A stretch of 64,000 bases of DNA from Sciurus carolinensis (Eukaryota; Chordata; Mammalia; Rodentia; Sciuridae), in the NCBI RefSeq assembly GCF_902686445.1, contig NC_062232.1, forward strand, positions 74,293,440 to 74,357,439. Direction: 5' to 3'. The translations under genes and the position numbers were made by a program. How positions within the stretch are numbered: position 1 is the first letter of the stretch; each line of letters begins with the position of its first letter. Below the pieces are notes generated by a model. That model had not been told where the DNA came from. It worked only from the letters and a program-made list of their open reading frames with translations, and ran no database searches. Below are positions 50,517 through 63,954 of the stretch, piece by piece.

Positions 50517-51146
50517 AACGATTTTAGAATTTAATCTCCACTTGGTTGGAGATTACAATTAGAATTTGAACTAATATAAGTTCTATAAAAAAGTGGACAT
50601 TTTGGAGATGGAAAACAAATGTGTGTTTTGGTTGCAAAGATTATATATTTTGACTAAAGAAAATAGCTTGTGAGAAAGCTGTTATATCTAAAGTAGATGG
50701 ATATTTAGCAGATGTTTTCATATGATGGTAGCATATGCAACTGTTAAAGTCAACAGTACAACTATATGTTTATATTTCATCACTATTAGTTTGTGGAAAC
50801 AGTCCAACTAGGATCTATGGATTAATGAGCAAAGTTTCTTCAACTATCATCCAATATGGACATTATGTATCAATAAAACAACTTTCATTTGTTGTTAACT
50901 GACTGTTTTCTGACTATAAAATACCAAGCATTAACTGTAGACAGTTTGAATAGTACCAATAAATAGATACAATGGGTAAAAAAATAAAACCTCTAATCCT
51001 ACCATCTCAATTATAACAACTGATACTTTAGTGCATATTGTTTCAATCAATTTCTTAAATACATATTCCAATGAATTTTTGTTCTTATAAAATATGGATA
51101 ACCATTCTCCCATTTTATTTATTTATATTTATTTGTAATTATGTGA
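50517..51146. other. Intronic sequence without a recognised gene
   Basis: Unique-looking AT-rich sequence; the 60-codon minus frame at 50931 has no recognisable domain. Confidence 0.45.
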
Positions 51147-51828
51147 TCTTTTTTTTTTCTTTATAGATATATATGATGGTAGAGTATTTTTTTGCTTAGT
51201 ATACATACATGGAGTATAACTTATTCTAATTAGGATCCCCCTGTGGATGTACACAATGGTGAGATTCACTTTGGTGTATTCATATGTGAACATACAAAAG
51301 TTATGTCAGATTCATTCTACTGTCTTTCTTATTCCCATCACCTCTCCCTTCCCTTCATTCCCCTTTGTCTAATCCAATTAACTTCTTTTCTTCCCCTTCC
51401 CCTATTGTTGTGTGTTACCATCTGCACATCAACAAGAACACTTGACCTTTGGTTTTTTGGGTTTGTCTTATTTCACCTAGCATGATAGTCTCCAGATCCA
51501 TCTATTTACTGGAAAAAGTCAAAAGTCATTCTTTTTTATTGCTGAGTAATGTTTCATTGAATATATATACCATATTTTCTTTATCCATTCATCTGTTGAA
51601 GGGCACCTAGTTTGGTTACAAAGCTTAGCTATTTTGAATTGAACTGCTATACACTGATGTGGCTGTGTCACTGTAGTAATGCTGATTTTAAGCCCTTTGG
51701 GTATATTCCAAGGAGTGGGATAACTCCATTGAATGGTGGGTGATTCCATTCCAAGTTTTCTGAGGAATCTTGGTACTGCTTTCCAGAATGGTTGCACTAA
51801 TTTGCAGTTCCAAGAGCAATGTATGAAT
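51147..51828 (-). mobile_element. L1 3' part (ORF2 C-terminus and 3' UTR), antisense arm of an inverted copy
   Basis: T-tail, 'catggagtataacttattct', C-rich tract, then the complement of the ORF2 C-terminus. The frame at 51519-51929 on the minus strand covers the ORF2 end, with a frameshift-like loss near 51740. It joins at 51828 to an ORF2 piece in the opposite direction. Confidence 0.9.
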
Positions 51829-51930
51829 GCAAAAAAATCAGTGAAACAAAAAGTTGGCTCTTTAAAAAATAAAATTGATAAATTCTTAGCTAAGTTAACC
51901 AAGAAAAAGAGAGAAAAAAATTCTGTCATT
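51829..51930 (+). mobile_element. L1 ORF2 upstream piece, sense arm of the inverted copy
   Basis: This arm encodes a stretch with KIDKFLAKLTKKKREKNS, which belongs about 400 residues into L1 ORF2, ahead of the reverse transcriptase core, whereas the antisense arm is from the C-terminus. The opposite orientation and internal deletion are the mark of twin priming. Confidence 0.85.
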
Positions 51931-51947
51931 TCATTAAATACTCTTTA

Positions 51948-52100
51948 AAACAATTTTTGATGGCTATATAATATTGGATTTTTATATGTACATTGCAGAA
52001 TGTATTTAGTTCTCATATATTGCTGGATATTTTTATTATTATTCTATTATAAACAATGCTATAATGAATCTTGAACATAAATCTTTTCATTTAACCACCA
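51948..52100 (-). mobile_element. Older L1M-type fragment, antisense
   Basis: 'ttgatggctatataatattg' and 'attataaacaatgctataat' match the old mammalian L1 3' region in reverse orientation. Confidence 0.55.
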
Positions 52101-53500
52101 GACAACATTATAATTCTCAGAGGAACACTGGAGGCAATTCCATTAAAATCAATATTAAATTAAGGTAACTATTTGTTTAAAATTCTTTTGTTCCATCTAT
52201 TCAAAACAACTGTACAGGGAAATTAATAAATATTAAAAAGGAAAGTACAGTGCTATTAATATTTGGTATTTATAATGATTTTCTATCAATAAATCCAAAA
52301 AAAAACCTGCTTGTGTAAAAAGTAACAGCCCTTAACTTTGGTGATATGTAGCAAAAGTCAGGAACTATACTTCCAGAAATTTACTACATAGAAACATTCT
52401 TACATGTAACTGAAGTTTAGAAGATATTTATATACCATTCCATGAGATATAAATTGCTCTAATAGATAATGTATTCTTATTAAATGCTTTCCTCTTTTTT
52501 AGTTTTTGTATTGTATATACTTTTGCAATAAAGTAAGTCTTACTACAAAACTCAGTTTACAAAGTTTAGATTTACAATTTTTTTCTTTATCAATTTTTCT
52601 TCATGTCTAATTGAAAGTAATGTTTAATTAAGTTGCTGATTTTTAAAAACAATTATGATATCTTCATTTTCCTTTTTGTGATATTTTTTCTTTGTCAGTT
52701 CAACACATGTTTTACTTGCTGGTATAAAATAACTATCAACTAAGTTTGTCAGGATTTGAAATTTTTCCTAAAAATATTGACTTAATTTTGCCATTTTCTA
52801 TGTGTTAAATCACACCATAATTCAATACAGAAAAGAAAAAAATATGTTTGCTTTATAAAGTGGTTTTATCTGCAAAATTTTATGTAAATTAAGCAAATGT
52901 TAAATTCATTAAATCTTAGTCTTTATTCATATTTTACTTATATACCTCATATTACTGCTTTAGAAGTCATAAAGTTGTATTATATAGGGTATGGTTTTCT
53001 ATGTACATGCAATATCTTTCAAGTGATGAACCATATTGAAGAAGAGACATTTAAGACTAGAAAAAGTAATTGGTCTATACCATGTTTGAAGTAGACATTA
53101 ACATATACAGGATTACAAAAATTATAAATGGGTGAAGAAAAATTATATAGTGGAACAGTTGATTCATGTATTACAATATTGCAATAGAAAAGACAATTTT
53201 GGTTTACAAATAGTTGTAGAAGATGACATTAAATTACTACAAATATGTAACGTTAACTTTGTTCTGTTAATAAAATTCAGCACATTGAAATATTTGTTTT
53301 ATTTCGTAGGCATGGGTAAGCTATCTAACAAACAATTACATGTTGGAGATTCTTCATTTTCTCATTTTGTTTTAATTTATAGAAAAAAAAGAAACCAACC
53401 TTTTTCTCTATTAGTATGTGACAGACAAGATGAGTCATCAGTAGCCCAGTATGTAAACCACTTTGATAAAACTGAACTTTTATTTGATCACTGTCTAGAC
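52101..53500. other. Intronic sequence without a recognised gene
   Basis: The plus-strand frame of 124 codons at 53132-53506 has no recognisable domain, starts in AT-rich intron and runs into a transposon, so it is taken as chance. Confidence 0.45.
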
Positions 53501-53640
53501 CAGTGATTCACAACACCAGTTGTGCATTAAAATTACATGTGGAGGTTAGAATTTATCCCATGAGAAAATGATAGAGTAGGTCTGAATTGAAGCTTAGCTG
53601 TCTTTATTTTTTATCAGCTTGACAGGTGATTTGGATGTGC
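53501..53640 (+). mobile_element. MER5A-type DNA transposon (hAT-Charlie)
   Basis: It starts cagtgattcacaacaccagt, has 'tgtgcattaaaattacatgt' and 'gagtaggtctgaattgaag', and ends gacaggtgatttggatgtgc, as in MER5A. Confidence 0.75.
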
Positions 53641-54044
53641 AAACAGAGATGATAATCATTGAACACAAACACACATGCATGAGTCCTCATCCACATATTT
53701 AAAATAGTTCATTAATAAGTTTATACTCCGTAGATTGAATATTTCAAAGTTGGACACAATGTCTTTATTAGGTTTAGAGCCCATGTAACTGTCTTAGTTT
53801 TCAGTAAGTGTAGGCACTCAGGAAAACTGATTGATTTTAATTATACAAAATTATTAAATTAATGAAAAATCATGCCATTAGTTAGAGTCACAGAATGTGA
53901 AAAAGAACAGAAGAAAATCACTTAAATATCAAAGAAAACTTACTTTTGGAAAAATATTAACATTAATATTTTATTCTGCTTTTCTAAGAAGGTTAAGTGC
54001 TTTGAGGAAAACCAAGAAAACCTTTGCCATAAAAGCATTTTCAG

Positions 54045-54119
54045 GGGGCTGGGGAGATAGTTCAGTTGGTAGAGTGCTTGCCTTGCAAGTACAAGGCCCT
54101 GGGTTCGATCCCCAGCACC

Positions 54120-54152
<33 letters not shown>
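54045..54152 (+). mobile_element. Young ID SINE with perfect target-site duplication
   Basis: The tRNA-Ala/BC1-related body is almost unmutated: ggggctggggagatagttca, then an A-box region, and an intact B box ggttcgatcc at 54102-54111. A pure A tail of more than 30 bases follows. Perfect 14-bp duplications aaaagcattttcag lie at 54031-54044 and 54153-54166. The long tail and lack of decay mark a recent insertion. The frame at 53897-54172 runs through it by chance. Confidence 0.97.
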
Positions 54153-54157
<5 letters not shown>

Positions 54158-55459
54158 CATTTTCAGCATTAAGGTGCTAATGAACACCAGTGTTCATTGC
54201 TCAAGAAATAAACTTTAGGTTATTCTGCTAACTCAATGCTACACAGATAAGTTATGCTGTTTAATTTTGTTTTTAAAATGAGATAAAATACAGCCAGTGG
54301 ATATGTAAAACCCGTATATTTTTATTATTTTCACTAGTATACTTCTAAAACTTGTGAATATTACACTGATTTTAGTGGTTTTGCATATAAATGATCTGTA
54401 GATAGATTTAAAGTTAATCTGGTATTTATTTTTTATTTGTTAAGTGGCTTTGAATTTCAATTACTTCTCCAAAAGACAATCACTAGTACACTAATGCACA
54501 TATAAATATTCATTGTCTTTGACACACCAACACACTCATATGCACACACACAAACATTGGCCTACATTTATTGTAAAAATTATAATAGATGTTCAAGTTG
54601 TGATGGTTTGAAAAGCACTGATGCTTTCAGGTTTGTAATTTTGAAAAGATGTGTAATATCTTCTCAACGTGAAAAACAAACTTATTCTCTTTAGTTAATT
54701 CTTTTGTTATATCTTTAGTGTTTATTTTTCAAATATGCACATATAGTTATGCAATCTAAAACAAACTGTACAAATGTACAAAATAAAATAGATAATAACA
54801 CATTGTTAATGTTATTTCATTCATTTAAGAAAAGGTAGGCCTATTCAAAACAAACTATTCTAATGGATTGCTCCAAAGTTTGTATGTAATTTACAGTTAA
54901 GTGGAAATTTGATCACCATTAGTAAGCCAAGTCTTTTTTGGGAAAGAATAATTCTGAAATGATATTGTGAAATAAATAAAAAGTATTTTGCACAATTGAA
55001 TGCTGCCATCTACATCTACATTATTGATCTTCTGTTTCTGGCATATTTAGTAGCTCATATGTTGTTAATATGCACCCCCTTCTAGATGTTTCACATTAAT
55101 GACAGATCTACCTTGATGCATCCATTGTGAATCGCATTAAAATTACCTTTGACATCTCCTACGTTGAAGAAATTCCCTTAAAGGACTTGGAGTAGTTTTC
55201 TGGTTTATAAAGATCTAGCTGATATAACAAAAGAATGTTGTAGATATGTATTATGGCCTGGCTGATTTAAAAAGACAGCCATTGAGCCTTAACATTTGAC
55301 TATGCCTCATTAGAGTCAGACTCTTATCTGGTATTACCTATAGTTGAAACATTCAGTTCAAGAAAGACATTGGAAATTGGTTTGTAAATTGGTATTAGGA
55401 AATATCAGTTTCCTAATTTGTCTGGAAAGATGGCATATTATATGATTTGATTAAGTTTT

Positions 55460-55725
55460 TCTCTCAGCTCATTGCGATATAATGAACAAAATTACATATA
55501 TGCAACGTGTACAAAATTATGTTTACATATATTTATATAAAATATATATAACAATCAAGCTAATTAACATAAACAAAACCTTATAGATATTTTTGTTTTG
55601 TGGTGAGTTTACTTGAGGTCTAATCTCTTAGCAAATTTCAAGTATAGAATACAATATTATTAGCAATAGTCATCATGCTCTGTAGTAGGTCTCCAGAACT
55701 TTAGATCACTTGTTTTATAACACCT
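55460..55725 (+). mobile_element. Old L1M 3' region relic
   Basis: 'gtggtgagtttacttgaggt', 'ctcttagcaaatttcaagta' and 'caatagtcatcatgctctgt' are well-known landmarks of old mammalian L1 3' sequence. Confidence 0.6.
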
Positions 55726-56245
55726 GCTATTTTAGGCTCACTGAAGGTCATTGTCCAACAGTACTTAGCCATTTAAGTCAGTTTTATTAGGATATCATCC
55801 CTAGAGTATTCATTTTTGTAGCACCATTCAGCAAACCACTAATGACCACTAATCAGAAAGGATTGTCGATGAACATTTTCACCTATCTCTGGTTTCTCTA
55901 CAGATATTACCAAGATGAGAATTCATTTTATATGATGTATTAAAAATAATAACATATAAATTGCCTTGTTGAGCCTTTTTAGTTCCCATAAAGACTACCT
56001 AACATGGGGGTAGAAGAAATTAGAAGTTGCAAGAGGACGATACTAATTTTGAATTGTTATATACATTTCTTTTATATGCCTAGCCAAAATGTCTTGCAAT
56101 TTTAACTTGGTCATTTGCATATGCAATGAAATATTTGTATAAGAAAGCTCCAGTTGTCATGGGTAGATATTTATACACAAATTAAACAAGTTCATAATCT
56201 TTATACAAATATAACTAAAACACTAATAAATATCATTTTCTCAAG

Positions 56246-56280
56246 ATATATATATATATGCACATATATGTATATATACA
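56246..56280. repeat. TA-rich microsatellite
   Basis: atatatatatatgcacatatatgtatata-type alternating sequence. Confidence 0.85.
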
Positions 56281-58845
56281 TAATTTGATTTCTTATAATA
56301 AGTTACATCTTATCATTGGAATTTGAAAACCACATGGAGGTTATTGTAAATAATCTTCAAGTATAGAAGAAAATTCAAGAAAAAAAGTAGAAAAAGTTTT
56401 GTATCAGATTATATCTACCGGTGTCCTTAACTAGTTTAAGTTCCTTGGTGTAAAATACACCTTTTTTCTCTGAAAGTACTTGACTTCATTTAAAAAAAAA
56501 CTCTGACCTTATTTCCTAAATCATAATCATAAGAGTTTAAATAAATGATATATAAGGAAATTTGGTTAGCTTTCTTTTTACCATACCACACATTGAGATA
56601 AAAATCATCTAAATAATTTAATATTGATCTTATATGACTGTCACTAATTTGCAACTTATTTTAGGTCAGAATTCCAGGCTATGTGTGTAAGATGTATAAG
56701 AAACATAATGAACATAATGAGGTGTCCTCCCCAAAATATCTCATTATGTATTTGCAAATATTCCAAAATCTGAAGTCTAAAGCACTTTTGAAACCTTTTA
56801 ATAGGAGATACTCAGCCCATAATTATATTCAGTCAATCTACTTCACAAGTCCACAGGAGCACATATATTTCCTTCTCATTTTTATGAATATTAAATGCTC
56901 CATGATTTTTAAAAAAAACTTTTGTGATCAAATTTATTGGTAACTTCAATAACATTCTGTTTAAATTATCACATTTTTATCCTTTTCTTCCCAAATATTG
57001 AAAATTCAAAGTTGGCCATTTTACACACAAGCTGTTCAAAATAGCATCTGAACAGAAAAAGTGAAGTGAAATTAAAGAATATAAAAATCTAACAATTAAA
57101 CAATTAGAAAATATTTAAAACTAATACAAAAATCTGTCAACATCTCTCCCAGGGCTGGACTAGTTTGAGGTAAGCAAGAACCCAGGTCACAAAATTCAGA
57201 GGCAATTCACTTTCAAATTTGGGTTAAGTGCTATGACAGAAGCATCCTGTCTCACTTGGACCCAGTCCTGGTACATTGAAGCAGACATGTAGAAAATTAA
57301 TTATTTTTATTGCTTTATTTAAAAAATAAACTTAATCTTATCAGAGCAAAGTCTCTTACTTGATCCAAGAACATGAGGATTATAGATCACTACTCTCAGT
57401 TAATATGAACATATGTTATAAAGCATACCACTATATTTTTGTGTACCAAACACTGAAACACAGATGCACATAAAAGTAGAAATATTTTTTCAATAATAAT
57501 GATTTATTTTTATACAAATCAAGGACTTCTGTATCATTGTTCAAGACAAGGGAAATTCAAGAACTTAATGATGAACTGAGAGCCTTAAAAATTTGAACAA
57601 ATTAAAATAATTTGTGCCAAATGAGTATAGAATGAAAAGGAAGATAGATCAGATTCAAGCTCCACTGATTAAAAATTACAGTTGCATTCTTGTAATCTTG
57701 AACATGGATATAATCTTATCACCATTAGAAATGTTATAATTATGGAGAAGGAATGAATAGAGCTTACAAATGAAATGAAAAGAATTACATATAAGCATGC
57801 AACTTATTAGGCCCACCTCTAAAATGTATCTATAAAGTGGAAAGGCCATTGCAGACCATGTAATAGAAAGCAGGTTCAGAAATAGGTTTTGTGACAGAGA
57901 AGTAACGTCTACAGAGTGCTAGCTACCTTTGTCAATGATGTTTTTTTAACACTCACCTGCCTCCTCAATTCATATCACTTAATTTACCTCTATTTAACCA
58001 GTGATAATATTACAAAGCACACAGAAACAAGCATGTACATTCATACATACACTTGATCCCAAAATAATTCCAAATAATCTATTTGAAATATCCTGAAGAT
58101 TCACTTAAATTTTTCCATTTCCTTTGGTTACAGGATTTTGACATAGCCACAATTTGATATTTTTCTTATCAGCCTGGCAAGCTGTTTATAATAAATACTT
58201 TCCAATTTGAGCAAATGACAGATTCCACAATCACATCATCAGTTTCTCTTTTCCACAATAGGATTTCTAAAACATCAAAAATTGATACAATTTATTTTTA
58301 AATCTCATTTAGATTCATACAAAGATTGATTTTCCATTTATGTCTCAAATTTGCAAACACACAGGGACTTTCACATGTTCATTCAATGTGAAATCATGAA
58401 ACCAGCTAAGTGAGATTAGTTAAGTTTATCTCCAGAGATTATTTTTAAATAATTAAATGAACACATATATAGAAGAGCTATTATGAACACTCAAAAACTC
58501 TGGAACTATCAAAAAGGAGAGTCTGATCAGTTTCAAACTGCAAAGGCAAATGGAAAGTATTTTCAATTAATTAGTGTATGGCTTTACATAGCAATAATTC
58601 CCTCATTAATATATTTGATAACTCAGTAATTCATGTATTATTTTCTTGCCAGTTTTTTGGGTTTTATGGATGTTTTACTATTTAAAAATAGTTATTTTTG
58701 TGTTACAGAATTCACAATAAAGGAGCATAGTTGCCAATAAAGGAGCACAATGCATGTATATACCAAGAGATATGTGACGAGTAACGAGAGGCACATTGTT
58801 TTCGACTTGTGAGCCTGTCTGTGAACCTCTCTAGTTACACCTACA

Positions 58846-58888
58846 TGTATATACACATATATATATACATATATATACACACATACAT
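58846..58888. repeat. TA/CA microsatellite
   Basis: tatatacacatatatatata-type sequence. The minus frame at 58692-58880 runs through it. Confidence 0.85.
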
Positions 58889-58891
58889 AAT

Positions 58892-59512
58892 GCTGTATTA
58901 ATTTTTCCTCTTGTGTAGTAAATTATCATGACGTTAGCCACCTAAGAATATTCATTTATAGTCTCACAGTTCTGTAGGTTAGAAGTTCAGGCAAGCTTAG
59001 CCAAGTTCACAGCTTAGGGTCAAAGAAGACCAAACTGAAGGTGTCAGCTGAGCTATTTTTATCTGGAGTATCCACAGAGGAGTTGCTTCCAAGCTCATTC
59101 AGATTGTTGTCGAAAAGTTAGTTCCTTAATTGAGATCCCATTTTTTTGTTGGCTATTAGCAAGGGACCATTCTTAGTTTCTAGGGAATACTCTCAGGTCC
59201 TTGGTCCATGAACCTGCTCCTCACTGCAGTGGAAACAGTCACTGTTATTTCCTCTCACATTGACAACATCTCTGACATCTGCATTCAGCCTTAGAAAAAT
59301 ATTGATTTTAAAGGGCTTACATAATCAGATTAGGCCTACCGAGATAATCTCCTTTTTGTTGAATGCTAAATTAACTGATTAGTAACTTAATTGCATCAGT
59401 GAAATTCTTTTTGCCACTTAATTAACATATTCATGGACATCCCATCATATTCACAGTCTCAGATATTAAGATAGATATCTTGGGAGTGCATTTTAGAATT
59501 CTGCCTATCACA
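58892..59512 (-). mobile_element. ERVL-MaLR-type LTR remnant, antisense
   Basis: It starts tgctgtattaatttttcctc, has 'gtctcacagttctgtaggtt' and 'ggtgtcagctgagctatttt', then 'cttaattgcatcagtgaaat' and ends agaattctgcctatcaca. This fits the reverse complement of an MLT1-like LTR. It is somewhat long for one, so an internal insertion or a related LTR is possible. No internal viral genes are seen. Confidence 0.55.
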
Positions 59513-62500
59513 AAAGGACTGACGGTAAAAGGTCTACTCTATTCTAAATATTCAGAGTTTAACCAAATTGTTCATTTGAAATACAATGGACTTGATAATT
59601 TATTACACATATCATTATTTGTGTGTGGAGGGTTCTGTTTATTTGTGTATCAGGTGAAGAAAAAAACCAAATTATACCATTTTGTGTTCTCCGACTGATA
59701 TATGAGAGATTTAGTTCAACAGATAACTTTACAAGAGGTGGGAAAACTATATATTGTACTCCATTAGTAACAAACAGCAATTTCAGCCTTACCTAAAAGT
59801 TAAAGCTGCCTATTTGGAAATAAATTATAATTTGTAAAATTGTTCAACATAGAAAGAGAGGAAAAGAGAGGCATTTCATTTGAATTATGCATAATATTTG
59901 TCATATTCAACTATGGGGTCCCATGATTTTATATTACATATTTTACATTATATATTTCTATATCCTCATCATATATCACATAGTAGATTGGATGAGTAAT
60001 GTTTGGTCAGGGGGATGCTAAACTGCCTGATGTCTCTAAGTATTAAGCAATTTCTTTTGTATTGTAGACATGAAATACAATTTGCATATATTTAATATTA
60101 TTACCTCAGAACAGCATAGAAACACATTTCACAATATGATAATACAATTTCATCAATATTACACAAAATTCTGTTAGATGAACATACTTTGTCATGGATT
60201 TTGGAATGTTTACTTCAATCTGTGAAATTCTAATGCTGCACAACATTTGTTTGAAAATATATGCCATTATTAACTTTTGTCCACTGATATGTTTATTTTC
60301 AACGTTTTTTGCTATATCTTACCATCATTTCCATTTAATGTGTTATATTTAAGTATTATGCATGACAATTTAAAAGAAGTAACAGTATTATTATTGGAAA
60401 CTGATTCAACATACTTTTGTAACCACTACTTTTATAATATTTGATAACCCATCAAGAAAATAGAAACAGGGAAAGTACTATCAACATAATTAAATTGAAT
60501 ATTCTAAAGTACTCATTTGGAAGAAGTGGTGACACTTATCACAGAGTGATTTGTGAATTGTGAATTTTTAGGTAGTTATATCTGTTCTAGCTTTATGAAC
60601 AATCTCATGCCATGACTGATTAGTTAATATGCAAAATAATTTGGAAGTGAAATCCATTTTTTGGATTTATTTAAATTAGAACTATAATTAGAATTTTAAA
60701 TCTTTAAATCAAATCATTTAGAAATTTTCAGTTTAATTTCAACATTCTCAAAATAACCTAAAGATATTTATGGCACTTTACAATTCCATATTGCCATTGG
60801 TTGTTTCATAACTTTTCAGAGATAAATCTGTCCCATAGAAAGAATATTAGAATTTTTTTGTCTGATCTTGTATATTCTTTTGGATTATTAGGGGTCTGGC
60901 AAAACAACTGAGGTATATGTTAAGAATCTGTTATATATCGGATACTATGCTGAGTACGTGCAATATAAAGATGCATAAATTATGTTCCCTTCTGGATGAG
61001 TTGATAGTCCAGTGAACAAGGATAAGGTATCCATAAACTTTTTGTGTTATATATAGCAACTTAAAAAATGTTTTGATAGCTTTTAATATCCAGTTAATGA
61101 AGCTCACTTTTTTTGAAAACTCATCTATCAGATTTTGGTAGCAAAAGGAGAGGGCAATGACATTTTCAGTTCACTTTAGGAATTAAGCTCCAAAACTAAA
61201 CCATAGTTTAGAATTTCATAAAGTGAAGCTAAAATTATTGATAAAGCAAGTTTTATAAAAATTCTTCAAATTCAATTGAAATATTCTCAAATTATGATCA
61301 AGTAAATAATCATGATAATGTAATATTTAATAAAAATAAAGATTCTGGAGTATAAATAATTATAATGTAGGCATTTCAATGTGCATTTTTATATTTAAAA
61401 TAGATCTAGGTTTAAGTGTATAAAATATCTTCAAATATCATTTCTCTTTATTCATATTTTAGGCAAGTTATATTACACAAAATATCATCTGAATTCAAAT
61501 TGTAGCCATCCATCATTTACATTCATTAAATAAAGTTTCTTTGTTATCTTAAAGACTATCTTTACCACTTAAAGTTGACATGGTGGATTCCTGTAAAGTA
61601 ATGAAATTTATACAATCAGGTCAATGAGATTTCTGCTACCTTGGTTTCCTGAAACTTGTTCTTTCATTTGTTATTAAAGTTGCTTTTAAGTATTATATAT
61701 ACTCTGATACAAATTTCTAAAATGATCATTAAATCCTTGATGTAAATATAGGAAGGGGTCTCATCATTTTTAGTTTAATTCTAAAAATTATGTGAATTAT
61801 TTACAGATAGGAGTCTAAAAACAGCAGTCATAAAGCCAAGATACATCCACTTCCATGAAGAAAGTTAATTTGAGACACATGCATATGTTTCACTCTCATT
61901 AAGTTGTTTCCATTTATGTGTTTGCTTATTTAATTGTATCTCATTTATAGTAATTTAAGCATAAGTTAATGGGTTTCTGATGTCACCAAAGTAATGCCAA
62001 TGAGCAGTAGTAACTATGGGTGGCAAATGTCTGTGTCCATTGTTTTCATATTCACGAAGGTCTTAAGTTCTTTCAATTCTAACTATAAAATAGCTTATAT
62101 ATTTTCATTATCAGTGCTGCCAGCTTAATTGAGGCCCAAGTAGTCTTATTTTTATTTTATCATTAATATTTTTATTGAAGTAAAGCCTACACCTGCATTA
62201 TCTTTCACCTTATTTATTAAAATGATTTTCCAAATGTTTCCTCTGACTCTAAGTTGTCTCCTCATCATTCTATCCAACCAAATGGTGTCAGAATTTACTT
62301 ATATACTCATGTTCTAATAATGTCTCTTTATTCCAAAAGTGAAGAGAATCCAAAGTTCCTTGTCTTGTATCTGAGATCCTCCATGATCTGACTTCAACCT
62401 GAAATTTCCAACTCATTTCTCAAAATCACCCTACCTTCTATAGCACACAATCTAAATTTAGTAGATAAAATCTGTAGACTATATTCAGTTTAAAGAATAT

Positions 62501-63570
62501 TAAAATTAACAGAATTTTTCCTATATAAATTATAGATTTTAGAATTTGATTCTAGGATTATAACAACTAAATTATACTGAAATTATTAAGACATTTATGG
62601 GAGTCTTTAAATCTATGATGAAATAACATTTGAGGAAACTCATTTATTCTATAATAGTATTTTTATTCATAAAATCTTTGTACTTTATACAATGAAGGAG
62701 CCAAATCTTAGAATTTAAACTCATGGCAATCTCTTATGAAGTCTGTGTTTTCATATGGAAATTATGTTGTGTATCTATAAAAACATTTCATAAAAACATG
62801 TTAATATGGGAAGGTAGTATATAATTAGTAAAAGAGTATTCTGTAGAGCACAATATATTTCCTCAAATTCCTGAAGTTCATAGTTTCATAAACAACATAA
62901 AATCTTTTGTTTGTTCATCACTATAAAGCACATAGAGAACTGAGTTCTTATGCACATAATATTAGTGAATCAAAGACCTATCAGTTCCTTCTGTTAGTAG
63001 ATTATTGAGTTAAAAATCATAGTCTGTCTTGCTGACTTACTTTTACTGTTAGATTTTTTCACCATTCTTCGATATAGTAGTAAACGAAGGAGCAAAAAGA
63101 ATCAGATGACATGTTCACTGCTAAATTTATTTGTAAGGAGAAGAAAATACCTTTCAAAATTATTGAACATTGTTCCTTGCCCCAGAAACATGGTCTTCCA
63201 ATGTAGTTTTTGTGCATAGATGGAGTTAAATGCTTGGCAAAGAAAGTGTGTCTTAAGATCTTTAGTTAATTGATTTTTAGAGATATTTGAAGCTGTATTT
63301 GTTGACTCACTGAATAAGACCTCTGACCAGATTTCTTTTTACACTTTACTTGGCACTTACCTTTAACACAATTGCTTTTATTATGATATATTGTTTCCAC
63401 ATTATAGGCAGTTCTTTGGTCCTCCCCAGGAAATTACTACTTAGTAAATGGTCAATCTTGTCTCCCTCCAATGGTGAGTGTGTATATGTAAGCATGCACA
63501 CACATATGTGAACATATGCCTGATGGGCTGGGGCAGAGTTAAGGGATATTCCATATTCTTATAAAAATCA
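59513..63570. other. Intronic sequence without a recognised gene
   Basis: AT-rich, with possible MIR sequence near 60930-61020 and an L2-like stretch at 62205-62460. No exon recognised. Confidence 0.45.
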
Positions 63571-63571
63571 C

Positions 63572-63954
63572 TGTATTAGTTACCTTTCTTTCACTATAAT
63601 GAGATATTCAAGATAATTAACTTACAAAGAGTAAAGTTTTATTTAGCTCACAGTTCTGGGGGTTGCAGTCCAAGATTAGGCAGATCCATTGCTTGGGGCC
63701 TCTTGTGCGGAAATCAGATGGCAATAGCAGGGAGCATGTGGACAGGAAATCTGCTCACCTTATGGCCAGGGAGCAAAAAGAGAATGAGGACTGGCTGGGG
63801 TCCCAGAGTATACCCTGAAGGCACACCCCCAATGACCTAACAACCTCCCACAAGGACCCACCTCTTAAAGGTACCTACTACCTCTAATAGCACCATCCTG
63901 AGACTAAGCCTATAACACATGGGCTTTTGGGCAACATTAGCACAAACCACTACA
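63572..63954 (-). mobile_element. ERVL-MaLR LTR, antisense, fairly complete
   Basis: 'tgtattagttacctttcttt' at the left, 'tttatttagctcacagttct', 'cccaatgacctaacaacctc', 'caaggacccacctcttaaag' and 'acacatgggcttttgggcaa' ending in cacaaaccactaca match a MaLR solo LTR of about 380 bp in reverse orientation. Confidence 0.7.

Larger units (their letters stand above)
54167..58891. other. Intron with an L1M relic and TA repeats
   Basis: L1M at 55460-55725 and TA/CA-rich simple repeats at 56246-56280 and 58846-58888. Nothing else recognised; the frame at 56683-56943 has no known domain. Confidence 0.5.

Noticed and set aside
53132..53506. 124-codon open frame on the plus strand
   Set aside because: Composition follows the AT-rich intron and it runs into a MER5A-type transposon; no domain or splice context.
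54045..54121. tRNA-like gene (B box present)
   Set aside because: It is an ID SINE body with A tail and target-site duplications, not a functional tRNA gene.
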